Shown here piece by piece: positions 1 to 11,014 of a stretch of 64,000 bases of DNA (the stretch's first letter is position 1; every line of letters starts with the position of its first letter). The notes beneath the pieces are model-generated. The model saw only the letters and a list, made by a program, of their open reading frames with translations, made no database searches and was not told the DNA's origin. Source of the DNA: Siniperca chuatsi (taxonomy: Eukaryota; Chordata; Actinopteri; Centrarchiformes; Sinipercidae); the NCBI RefSeq assembly GCF_020085105.1, contig NC_058045.1:15101833-15165832 (forward strand). Direction: 5' to 3'. The position numbers and the translations under genes were made by a program.

Positions 1-120
1 TTGAAGGACCGCCTACTCAACTGACATCCTCTGCGCAAACGGAAGTATGTACTCATTCACGCACCAACAGCATCAAGTGCGAAACAACAAGAAGAAGCCA
101 CAACAACAGGCAGTCTCCGA

Positions 121-692
121 TTGCTCTGTCTCAACTCTGTGATTTACAGTGTTTCCTGATGGACAGATAGCTTTACTTGTTGCTAAAGTAACCGCTAGCT
201 GCACGGCTAATTGTAGCTGTTCAGCTGCTATGTAATCCTTGTGGGCAATAATGCACCGTCAATTTATGGCCACTAAAAGTGCTTATTTATTTCCACTGAC
301 AGGCTCCGATTGTTATTCTAAGTTTCTGACAACATTACGGAAAGGACCATACAGAGATAGACCTTTTTGTTAAAGAGTAAGATCCTTTTTGTTTAGAATT
401 AGCAGTTATATTGCTCTCCTCAAAGCCACCAGACTAGATTGACAAATGCAGTAATTTTACCTCGCAGATCATCGTAAAACAAACTTCATTTAAACTCGAC
501 AGAAACGAAATAAAACTCACCAAAACCGTCTTGGTTTGTCTTTCCATTGTTCCAACAATCACCAACTCTGGTTTGGTGATTGTCAAAGCTTACAGCTACA
601 ATTAGCCGTGCAGCTAGCGGTTACTTTAGCAACAAGTAAAGCTATCTGTCCATCAGGAAACTCCGTAAATCACAGAGAGTCGAGGTAGAGCA
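121..692. repeat. foldback (inverted-repeat) element with perfect 70-bp arms
   Basis: Bases 151-220 are the exact reverse complement of 592-661 (70 of 70). Similarity continues outward with a few mismatches to about 121 on the left and 692 on the right. The spacer is about 370 bp and contains no ORF of note. The size and architecture fit a non-autonomous DNA transposon (MITE/foldback type), but I saw no clear target-site duplication and cannot name the family. Arm identity suggests recent insertion or gene conversion. Confidence 0.8.
556..582. repeat. short perfect hairpin
   Basis: CAATCACCAA at 556-565 pairs exactly with TTGGTGATTG at 573-582 across a 7-nt loop. It lies just inside the right arm of the larger foldback, so it is probably part of that element. 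Confidence 0.7.
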
Positions 693-1348
693 GCCAGAGG
701 ACGTCAGAGGGAAAACCAGAAAATATTTTCTCCATAAAATGTGACCCAGTTTCACCAAAATCAGTGAATAAAATTATAAAGTTGTGTTTTTGTACAGTAA
801 TCAGTGAGGCCTCATTTTTCCTTGTCACATTTGTGGTCTGATAAACAGTAAATTCATCAGGTTAAAAACAACAATGCATTTGATATTTGCAAACGGAAAT
901 GATGTACGTGTTTGTTTACATATATAGGCTAGTGGGAAAGTGAGATCCGAGGACAAGCGGTCACTCGAGACGCAAGTGGGGACCATTCTAATGCCAAGTC
1001 TAAACTGACGTACTTGCAACTGTCCACTTGTGATCGGATCACCCAAGACGCATGTTAATGCCAGGTATAAACAGCCTCAAATTATCACTAGAGAAACCAG
1101 ATTGAGAATGCTCCAGCAAGGGTCTTTTGTAAAACCAAACCAAGGGTGACTGAATCTTTGTTGTTGTGGCCCCCAGACCATAGTACAGCCTTTCATTAAT
1201 GTTTTGGTATATTGGGCATTTTGTTATTTGTTTTTATTGACCTGTAAAGCACTTTATGAGGCTCACTCTAGATGCCATATACTGTACATTCAAAATAAAC
1301 AATGGTTAGGGAAGAAAGAAAACAACAGAGCCATGTATACACACACAC

Positions 1349-4300
1349 CTGATGTTTCAGGGCAGGTGCCGTGCATGAGTCCAAACATGTTCCCACAGGC
1401 CTTGGACACGGCGGCCATCTTGGCAAGCACCGGGAGATTGTGGATGACAAATGATACCTCACTTCGTTGTTGTCGTGCCAACGTCTGAGCGTGGCCAAGG
1501 ATGCCAAACCCTGTGATGTCAGTGGCTGCGTGAGCATTGAAGGTGTGCATGAGACCAGCCGCTACATGGGAAGACAGAGAGAGAAAGAGAGAGAGAGACA
1601 AAGAGACTTAGAAGGGCTTTTAGATGATTAATTGGTTGATAAGGGATGCACACAACTGTTTTCAAACGTGTGCCATTTTGAACGCAAACAAATAACCATT
1701 ATGATAACAGATATTGAAATTCAAGCATTAATCCTCATTAAGCTCTTAATAAATGAATAAGAGAACAATCTAATCCAAGAAAATAAATAAAAACACTAAA
1801 TCGAACATGTGTACCCATGAAACACTTGGAAGAAATATTTCTGTGCATCTGTGTGACAGGGTCTGTTATTTGAGATGATTTCTAACATTTAAATTATTAG
1901 CAAAAGCTACTTAGCCACAGAGGGTGCAATACAGCCTAGCTGTAGCTCTGATGACTCTGCTGTGGTGGGAAGTATCAGCGGTGGTGATGAGACTGAGTAC
2001 AGGGCTGTGGTGGATAACTTTGTCTCATGGTGTGAGCAGAACCATCTGCAGCTCAATGCGACAAAGTCTAAGGAGCTGGTTGTAGCACCGGTGACCCCGG
2101 TTTCCATCCAGGGGGTCAGTGTGGACATTGTAGAGGATTACAAATACCTGGGAGTACACATGGACAATAAACTGGACTGGGCTAAGAACACTCAAGCTCT
2201 GTACAGGAAGGGCCAGAGGCGCCTCTATTTTCTGAGGATGTTTTATGAGTCTGTGATGGCCAGTGCTATCCTGTATGCTGTTGCATGCTGGGGCAGCAGG
2301 TTGAGGGTAGCGGACGCTAACAGACTCAACAAACTGATCTGTAAGGCCAGTGACATTGTGGGGGTGGAGCTGGACTCTCTGGCGGTGGTGTCAGAGAGGA
2401 GGATGCTGGCCAAACTACATGCCATCTTGGACAGTATCTCCCACCCCACTCCATGACGTGCTGGTCAAACAAAGGAGCACCTTCAGCGGAAGACTCATCC
2501 CCCCAAAACGCACCACAGGAAGTCATTCCTGCCTGTGGCCATCAAACTCTTTAACTCCTCCCTCTAAGGTAGTCTATATGACCCTAAGTCATTAAACTGG
2601 ACATTGATCATTAACATCACTGCAATACTTGACATCATTGTGCAATATTCTGTGTTAATACTGCTGTGCAATATACTCTGTTTTCAGTTTAAAATTCCCT
2701 ATTTATTGATATTTATTCATACTTCTATTACTGCTGTGCAATATCCACCGTCTCATAATCATCTTAATAAGCTACACTTAACTTGATAGTACTCATTATC
2801 ATTGCACTATTACTTATATTATTACATTGTATTATACCGTACATACTTATCAACCTCTAAATCCACTTTGGTACTTAGACTTATTTTAGCTTTTATACTT
2901 ACATCCACTTTGTACTTAATTTATCTTATGTATGTATCTGTATTATAGCGTATTATATTTTAATTTGCTTAGTACTTCTATTACTGTGTGCATTGACGTG
3001 ATAGTGAGCAGCTGTAACGAAAGAGTTTCCTCTCGGGGATCAATAAAGTATTTCTGATTCTGATTCTGAGCTGCCGCAGAGGATGCTGCTGTTTACACTT
3101 TTTTTCTCCCCAACAGCTGATGTAGCTTTGCTCAACTTGACATGTTTATTTAATGGAAAAATACTGACAATAATCAAAAATAAAAAAGTGTAAGGCAGTC
3201 ATGACTGCAAATAAATTATTTGGACACATTCATAGCTGTTTTACCTGTCCTGTTGAGCCGAGCCATGTTCATCATGGCTTCATGGTAGGCCAGCTCTACA
3301 TCTTCCTGGGTTACCACTAGCTTGATCTTGTTCCACTTCTCAGGCTGAGAGATTAAAAAAACAAACATATACAGCCAATGGCATTAGTGTGTATCCTAAA
3401 AACCCAGACAAAATTATTCACAAATCAGCACGCAGACTTACAATATCTAGCCACTGGTGAACTGCAACGGCCACTTGTGTTCCAAGTGGCTTGGTCAACA
3501 CCAACACGTCTCCTGGCACTGCATTGTCTGGCCTGAGAAATGTCAAACATGGCATCATCAGGATTTTTTGGCATTACAACAAAATGATATTTTTTTCTGA
3601 AGAAGGTGTGAATAGCACAAACAGCATAAGTAAGGAAATAGGTAGTAGGAACTCATTCCCACATGATAAATTCGTTGGGCTGGCAGACTGTTGTAGCAAC
3701 TCCTCCCATCACCACCCAGGGGTTGAGCACCGTCTGTCCTCCTGTTACAGATGTGCCTGCCTCCTCCGATGCATCCTTGAATCCCTGGATGATCAGTGGC
3801 ATGACTTTGTCTCTCTCCTGTAAAGACCCAGGACATTCAGAGCAGAGACAGGCATCACAACGTAATATTACTACTAATAAACATGTGCGCCTGCAGCACT
3901 GTGTGTCAGACAGCGTGGTTAGCAACACTGGGGCCCCTCAGGGGACTGTCCTCTCTCCCTTCCTCTTCACCATCTACACCACAGACTTCAGCTACCACAC
4001 AGAGTCCTGCCACCTTCAGAAGTTTTCTGATGACTCTGCTGTGGTGGGATGTATCAGCGGTGGTGATGAGACTGAGTACAGGGCTGTGGTGGGAAACTTT
4101 ATCTCATGGTGTGAGCAGAACCATCTGCAGCTCAATGCGACAAAGTCTAAGGAGCTGGTTGTGGATCTACGGAGGGCCAAGGCACCAGTGACCCCGGTTT
4201 CCATCCAGGGGGTCAGTGTGGACATTGTGGAGGACTACAAGTACCTGGGAGTACACTTGGATAACAAACTGGACTGGACCAAGAACACTCAAGCTGTTTA

Positions 4301-6650
4301 CAGGAAGGGCCAGAGCCACCTCTATTTTCTGAGGAGGCTGAGGTCCTTCAACATCTGCCGGACAACGCTGAAGATGTTCTATGAGTCTGTGGTGGCCAGT
4401 GCTATCCTGCATGCTGGGGCAGCAGGTTGAGGGTAGCGGACGCTAACAGACTAAATAAACTGACCCGTAAGGCCAGTGACATTGTGGGGGTGGAGCTGGA
4501 CTCTCTGGCGGTGGTGTCAGAGAGGAGGATGCTGGCCAAACTACACGGCATCTTGGACAGTGTCTCCCACCCCACTCCATGACGTGCTGGTAAGCAAAGG
4601 AGCACCTTCAGCGGAAGACTCATCCCACCAAAAAGCACCACAGGAAGTCATTCCTGCCTGTGGCCATCAAACTATTTAACTCCTCCCTCTAAGGGTTAGT
4701 CTGTTTGACCCTAGGTAACTAAACTGGACATTGAGCATTACATCTCCGCCATAATTCATTATTAATAATTGTGCAATATTCGGTGTACTACTCCCGTGCA
4801 ATATTAGTTTTCCCATGTTAGTTTTTCTTATTTATTGTATTGATATCATATACCTCTATTACTCTCGACAGTACATGCACCTCCGCTTATTATTACTATT
4901 ACTTATTACATATGTGGTGACACTGTATTTTATACTGTACTTTCATCATCAACCAGTAAACCCACTTGGTACTCGACACTTAGTTTATCTTATACTTATA
5001 CCGACAGGATACTTATTTATTTTCTGACCTGTTTATAGTGTTTATAGTGTATCATATCGTTTTCTAGTACTTTCTCCTGTGTGCACTGACGTAAGGCAAG
5101 CTACTTTAACAAAGAGTTTCCCTACGGGGATCAATAAAGTATTTCTGATTCTAATAACACTAATAATATCTTTCTTAACACTGTTCCTTATAGTGTTCAT
5201 AACTGTTTCGTAACATGTTTTTTAATTTTGATTCTCAGAAACCTTTATGAGTTCTATTTGGTTTGTTCTGTCATCAACACAATTGGTTCTTTGCAGTTAT
5301 TTGCCAGACACAAGATCCAAAAGTGAACGCAGCAACTGACATGCCTCTTACCTTCTCTGACATTTTATTGCTGACTCCCAGAAGCATCAACATGTTATCA
5401 CACTCTGTCACTCCCATGGCATAAAGGTCACTTAGAACATTGGCACAAGCAATTCTTCCCTACAAAATAGAAATACTGACATTAAAGCACATAAAAGGGG
5501 TGTGTAAAGTAGGCCTACATCAGACCCAATAATACAGACGAACAAAGAATTATAACAGTGACATCCTTCCATTTGTCACATGTATGTATAATAATAGGAC
5601 CACATTGGGGCAAAAAGTAATGACCATAAAAGAGGAGATCCATACCATCATGTAGGGGTCATCCACAATGGGGTAGATGTAATCTGTTGTCTGGACCAGA
5701 GAAAGGCCTCCATGTCTGAGGGGGATCACACAGGTGTCCATGCCTATGCCTTTAAAAATAAAAGACCTGTGATATTTTGAAGAGGTTTATGTTCTGTTGA
5801 TGTATGTGTGATATGGTACTGTACAAACAAAACCGTAACTAAAGAAAGTCAGACAGCTTCAGGTTGAGCAGAATTTGACTGGTGGGCTTTAATGGAGAGG
5901 GAAATCATCAAATTACTCTAATTTTAGTGTGTATACACTAGTAGAGTGTCCATTTCAGAACTGAGGGTCAGGTGTTACTTAATACTTTTAAAGCAATTTC
6001 ATCTTTTGTACCCTGATGTATTTCTTGCTTCCCTGATGCAAGAACCCTCACTAAATCGCAGTCAACATTGTCAGGTCATTTGGGGCTTACATATAATACA
6101 ACAGGACTCTGTCACTGGTGTGGAAGAGTTCTATATGAAATAACTATGTCTTCAATGCAGCCACAAAACTGGTTTCAACCAATATGTCCAAAACTCGGCA
6201 ACTCACACCAAAACAATCTAGATGGATAAATAGCACTACAGGTAAGAGGAAAAATATGTATTTTTGATTTGGGGGTGAACTGTCCCTTTAGGTTATTTGT
6301 TATTATAGTGCAATAAGATCATAATTACCTAATCGAGGCATAACTGCCCCCAGGAACTGTTCATCCTCTTGATAGTGGTTCTCCTGTAGAGTTTCTAGCA
6401 GCTTCTGTAACACATCTTGGGGCACCTGTGACCGAAGAAAATAACCACCATTTTCACACATCATATTGCTTATCTGGCTGAATACTTATTCATTTGTATA
6501 GCTATAAAAAAGACAATAATGCATCCAAGGCAGATTTTGATAAGGAGAGCCAACCTTGCAGCCTGTGCCCTTGAGCTCAGCAAAGCGTGTGAGCCTGAAG
6601 TTCTTGTCCAGCTCATAGCTTTCGGGGTTAAAGGACTCCCTCACGGACAT
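1349..6650 (-). CDS. sephs1: selenophosphate synthetase 1, Thr-type (C-terminal part outside window)
   Basis: ATP-dependent selenophosphate synthetase-like protein of the PurM/SelD fold, cytosolic. Coding exons on the minus strand, in transcript order: 6650-6555, 6425-6329, 5749-5646, 5459-5352, 3817-3663, 3532-3442, 3344-3245 and 1561-1349. All have GT donors and AG acceptors and the phases join without a break, giving 964 nt (321 codons plus 1 nt). The start is the ATG at 6650, which begins [15 protein letters not shown]. The near-N-terminal GTGCK motif has Thr where SelD has Cys and SEPHS2 has Sec, so this is the SEPHS1 paralogue. That paralogue is thought not to make selenophosphate itself, and it needs no SECIS element. 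Other recognisable blocks are the DTCVIPL and TDYIYP stretch, [16 protein letters not shown], and TGGQT...NPW. The known human protein is about 392 residues, so roughly 70 C-terminal residues are missing; no exon for them is visible in 1-1348. Two LINE copies sit in its introns. Confidence 0.97.
1944..3070 (+). mobile_element. 5'-truncated LINE copy 1 (L2/CR1-Rex1 type), in sephs1 intron
   Basis: The + strand reads as the C-terminal half of a non-LTR reverse transcriptase: [12 protein letters not shown], then [19 protein letters not shown], then YKYLGVH.DNKLDW, then a CWGS...RLNKL tail, then non-coding 3' UTR. It ends in CAATAAAGTATTTCTGATTC followed by a short TTCTGA repeat, the usual tail of fish L2-like elements. 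Two in-frame gaps are seen against copy 2: 18 bp near 2088 and 39 bp near 2236. It is inserted antisense to sephs1 in the intron between exons 3344-3245 and 1561-1349. It is severely 5' truncated and not functional. Confidence 0.85.
3889..5152 (+). mobile_element. 5'-truncated LINE copy 2 (same family), in sephs1 intron
   Basis: Same family and orientation as the copy at 1.9-3.1 kb, but starting earlier: it includes the [13 protein letters not shown] block of reverse transcriptase motif 4 and the FSDDSAV (xDD) block. A 10-bp deletion near 4407, between short direct repeats (TGCATGCTG), shifts the frame within the AILHA...CWGS region. The 3' end is CAATAAAGTATTTCTGATTC, about 200 bp from the splice donor side of sephs1 exon 5459-5352. 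It is a dead copy, antisense to the host gene. Confidence 0.87.
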
Positions 6651-6935
6651 GTCTGAAGAAACTCTGGGCCCTCACCACTAGAACCACATCAATGACCAGG
6701 AAAGAACAATGAAACTGGTGATTAGAAACACTGTTTGGATGTCACTTCTTTAAATAATAAAAAAAAAACTCATCTCATTCACCATAATGCCCTCTCAGAT
6801 TATTCACAAATGTGCTTCTTTGTGCGTCAGTTCAAGTGAATCATGATAAACATACAAATCTATACAATCTGAAGCAAAAGCACTTCAAAAAATCCTGTTT
6901 CAGAGAGCAGTTGATTTAACTCTGTAGTCACATTT

Positions 6936-7300
6936 AGGGATGCAACTAACAATTATTTACATTATCAGTTAAACTGCCAGTTACATTCTTGATTAATCAA
7001 TGAATTGTTTAGTCTATAAAATATCAGAAAATACTGAAAAATAGCTGTTAAAATTCCATAAAAGCACTTGCTAACACCTTTAAATGTTTCTTGTATTGTC
7101 TGACTAACAGTCCAAAAACCTAAAAGATATTCAGCTTATTATTGTTTACATTTATATAAAAACAGAGAAAAGCAGCAAATGAGCACAAATGAGAAGCTGG
7201 AAACGGGAAATGATTTGAACAATTAATTGATTCACGAAATAGTTCAAGATCAATTTTCTGTGGATCAACTAATCGATAAATTGACCAATCGTTTCAGCTC
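6936..7300. repeat. dispersed palindromic (MITE-like) repeat, copy A
   Basis: It begins with AGGGATGCAACTAACAATTA and ends with AATCGTTTCAGCTC, with ATCGATTAAT-type motifs near both ends, so the two halves are imperfect inverted copies. I recognise this as one of the most abundant dispersed repeats in percomorph fish genomes. Its class is uncertain (non-autonomous DNA transposon is likely). It lies in the 5' intron of sephs1. Related copies lie at 31.5, 35.2 and 57.5 kb. Confidence 0.7.
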
Positions 7301-8603
7301 GTCATCTTTTGTCCCAGTGGTGGAAATATCTACAGAGCTGAATCAGCATTTAATAACAGTAAGTAACAATGTTTTGTAGACAAAATATGAGGTGCACTTT
7401 ACCAAAGCAACCCAACACCACAAGTTACAGCTACAAACATGACCAGAATTAAATCAGCACCTCTCTGAAACTATCTCTACATTAAATTAACAATTCACAG
7501 GTGTAGTATTTTTGTACATCTATTGCATTGGTCTGCATTAGATTATCCAGATGTATGTATGTTCCAGGTAAAATAAATGGCAGTGATATTGTATATATTA
7601 AGAATAAAACAATCAATCAATGTGTATTTTCATTTTCAGGCACAAGATTTATTAGATTCTGTCAGTTTAGTAAGAAAAAAATGGAAAAAACACACTATTC
7701 AACTGTTACAAATTACAAGACTCTAAAATGAACACCTCTGTGCCACATACACACACCACTGGCAACATAAAACTGATTAACTAACCGACTTTAATATATT
7801 TAGGTTCAGCTAAATAAATTAATGACACTTGGCCACCAGTTAGAGAAGCCAGTCGGGTTATCGGCTACTTATAACCCCATTATGTTGTTTAAACAACCCT
7901 AAGTTGCTGAAGGGGCCTCTGTTAGTCAGTACACTGTGGGAGCGTTCAAGAGACGAAATGCTGCGAAGTTCATTCAACCCTTAGGTACTGGCTAAACATA
8001 TTGGTGCTGACCAGAGGTAAACTCTGTCTATTCGGTGTGATGTACACTACATTATAAACTACTGGGCGCTCAACTTTGAGACACGTGTACTGATAGTGAC
8101 AGCTACATCTTTCACGTTTGTGTTTGTTTTGCTAAAAGTGCAGTTTCGTTTCCATGCTAGCTCTTGCTCGCAAACGCCGATCCATGCATGAGGTGATGTG
8201 CATAAGCAGCTCTGTGCAACAAAGAACCGAGGTTGTCCGAGATTGCTAGCTGTAATACATTTAAAAAACACACACTGTGCAGGCTACAGCCTAAATGTAA
8301 TACACAGTTGTGACACATAGCGCCAGCTCGTTGCACATGTAAGTTAAAAAGTTGCCGTAGAGCGCCGAACAAAAATGTCGGCGGCGGAAAAAATTAACCC
8401 TTTCCTGTCCCACGCCATGCGATGTGTGCAACATCAGAGTTCATATCAATAAAACAGCGCTAAACATGCTACTTGTGTATACTTTGTAATGATATGGTGC
8501 AATATAAGTGTTTACAATTGCCCTACATGCGATTTTAGCACCAACGCGGAGTTATATTCTTGCAACATTTCCCCTTTAATTGCTCTGCCCAGTTTATCCT
8601 TAC

Positions 8604-8900
8604 CAGCTTCACGTTAGCGGTGGATCTCGACAGAAGAGCGGGGACGGCACCAGAATGCATTGGGGCTAGAATCGGGCGTCCTACGAGAAAGCCTGACGAA
8701 AAGTGAGGCTTGTTTGTCTTGTAACTCAGAACTAGACGACAAAATATTTAAGCTATCACGTACAATTGAATATATTTTAACGAAATTACGTATCCGACCA
8801 CGATTCATCTTCATAAAACAATATATGGTTTACAATACGAAGAGGAAACTCACGAGATCTCAAAGGGTCCTCTGCCTGCACAGTGGCGGCTTTAACATCC
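8604..8900 (-). promoter_or_regulatory. sephs1: candidate non-coding exon 1 and promoter zone of sephs1
   Basis: On the minus strand a strong donor (GCTG|GTAAGGA) lies at 8604/8603, about 2 kb upstream of the sephs1 start codon. The acceptor for the ATG exon lies just above 6650. Human SEPHS1 also has its ATG in the second exon. The transcription start is not determined; it should lie between about 8650 and 8900. The block 8280-8700 is richer in CpG than its surroundings. The placement is inference from splice signal and position. Confidence 0.5.
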
Positions 8901-8939
8901 CCTTTAATGAGCTGTGAAGTCTGGCAACAAAATCTCTAC

Positions 8940-9925
8940 AATGGAGTGTACCTTTAATTTACTGTTTTCCCTCCAAATGCACCTAGAACAACATAACATA
9001 TTCTGAGTAGGTGTGTGAGTACTTAACAAAGACTGAGGTTTATAAACTTGCATTTGTGAACTTATCTTTTGATAGAATTATTTCAATGCTGCAACAAATA
9101 TTTTGTTACAGTGCTTTGTTACATTAGAACAGTACTATGTTTATTATTATTTCGGCCTCAAGAATGTTTCAGGAAGAAATCCAGCAATATGAAGCCTTTT
9201 TCTAATTTATAATGTTGTTAATTGTACTACTGTCTAGCATATAAAAAAAAAACAACACAAAACAAAATCAATGTCAAGAAACCATATTTAATGGTGGAAA
9301 CAACTATTCATTTCATATGCACAGTGAACAGAAAGGAAAGAAAAATGCTGTGATTACATCACAATATTAACAACAATAGCACTGGTTATGCATAACCTAG
9401 AGATTCTAATAATGAAACGAAACAACTATTCATAGAATACTGTATATTTTGATATTGTCAGCCAGATGTAGCCTATCAATCTATTTTTAATTAGCAAAAT
9501 TTGCCAAAAATACATCAGATATTTACTTTTGGATGTAATATTTGTAGCTGAGGTGGATGCTGTACTGCACATTACACCCACTGAAGTACTGGTCACTTAA
9601 AAGGCACAATCCACGATGGACAACTTCCCGTAAAAAGTAATTTGTGCAAAATATATGAATGCTATACTGTTACAGTACTTTGTCTCATTTTAGACTTGTG
9701 ACTCATCCTAGTATTGACATATGAGAACTAGGCAAGCATGCTTTTAAAGCTGTAGCCTATAATGTAAACAGTAAGTCCCTTTTAAACATGAAAATGACCT
9801 GACATTTTTTAACCACTGTTTAGTTCAGTGTCTATTGGCACAAAATTCCAGATCCCAGTATGTGTCCATTGAAAAGTCTTAAGGACCACAAAAGGTGCAG
9901 TCTGTGTATGTGTCTGTGTGTGTGC

Positions 9926-10000
<75 letters not shown>

Positions 10001-11014
10001 GATATCATTAAGCAGGCTCCTTCTTCATTTGGTTCCATTGTTTTTTTCCCTTTACATCCATAACACAGAGCAGATTACAACTGCAAAGGAAATATCTAAA
10101 GTGGCAAAATGCATCAAGTTAGAGAAGTAATGAAGACAATCAACAAATCTGCTGTAAGGCCATTGTGGCAGCCCTTGAATCAACCAGTCATGTTCACCAC
10201 TGTCCCCTCCACACTTGCAAGCTTGTTATAGTTGCAGCCTATAAAGGAAGGAAGACAATAATGTTAAAATTTTAAATATCACTGCCAAAAAAGCCTCAAC
10301 GCATTTGTGTGTGCATGTAAAGAGAACTGTGTTCACACATTAGGTGGATTTTTCATGGGGTCTCATAGCTTTCCTTGAAGAAGAAAAAACTGAGAAATGC
10401 TTTTGTGACAGCGAGAATGAAATAGAGAGGTGAATGAACTGATATGGTGCATGTTGTGAAGATAATTAGCTGACATTTTGGAAAGCTGCGTGAGAATGTC
10501 AAATGTCACAGCGACAGCATGACAAAGACATATGAGCCAATGAGTGAGTGCGTGTGTGTGTGTGTTGTGACAGTGAAGTGGTGAGAGGTAAAGACATTGT
10601 GGGTTCAGAGGGGGACTGATGGAAAGATGTTGTAGGATGTAGTACTGATACAAGGGGAAAGGTGCAGATACAGAAAGATAAAAGAAGACAACTGAATTAA
10701 TGGGTAGGATAGCGTGTGTGTGTGCGTGTTAGCTGCCTGTATGTATGAACATTTTAATATGAGCTTCATACTTGTGGAAGGTCCATTTAAGACTTCTTCT
10801 GCTTCTGCAGCATCTGAGGAGCCAAAGGAAGAACAAGGTTAAACTGACACGTCCACAGAAGGTCTCCTCTTTGACTGGTAAACTTTGCAATTGACTTATA
10901 CTAGCAAACTTACTGCTTAATAATAATACATTATACATTACATGCTCACAAAACCCTTATTTAGTGGTTAAAGAAGGATACAAGATGAAATATAAGTATA
11001 CAGTATAAGCTACT
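8940..11014. other. sephs1-bend7 intergenic region, no gene seen
   Basis: AT-rich sequence with no convincing exon on either strand. The only distinct feature is the GT/GA compound microsatellite near 9.95 kb. The part adjoining 11014 is expected to contain the bend7 3' UTR, since bend7 is transcribed leftwards; I could not fix a poly(A) site. Confidence 0.6.
9915..10000. repeat. (GT)n(GA)n compound microsatellite
   Basis: A (GT)n run with two interruptions from 9915 to 9948 passes directly into an imperfect (GA)n run to 10000. Confidence 0.95.

Larger units (their letters stand above)
1..1348. other. sephs1 last visible intron or flank, mostly repeat
   Basis: No coding exon is visible on either strand. 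The left half is a foldback element (separate entry). From 800 to 1348 there is unremarkable AT-rich sequence running to the splice donor of the last visible sephs1 exon, which is followed by a short GT/TA-rich stretch in the intron. Confidence 0.6.

Noticed and set aside
3663..4430. 255-codon open frame on the + strand
   Set aside because: It runs first through the antisense strand of sephs1 exon 6 and then into the LINE copy; the join is accidental. Only the LINE part is a real (dead) coding remnant.
8375..8452. Small + strand ORF starting MSAAEKINPFL in a CpG-richer stretch
   Set aside because: Only 25 codons, no RBS-like or splice support beyond an ordinary start context, inside the sephs1 5' intron. 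It could be a first exon of something, but nothing downstream fits.
8614..8917. Overlapping open frames on both strands near the sephs1 promoter
   Set aside because: No recognisable protein; best explained as CpG-richer 5' UTR/promoter sequence with few stops.
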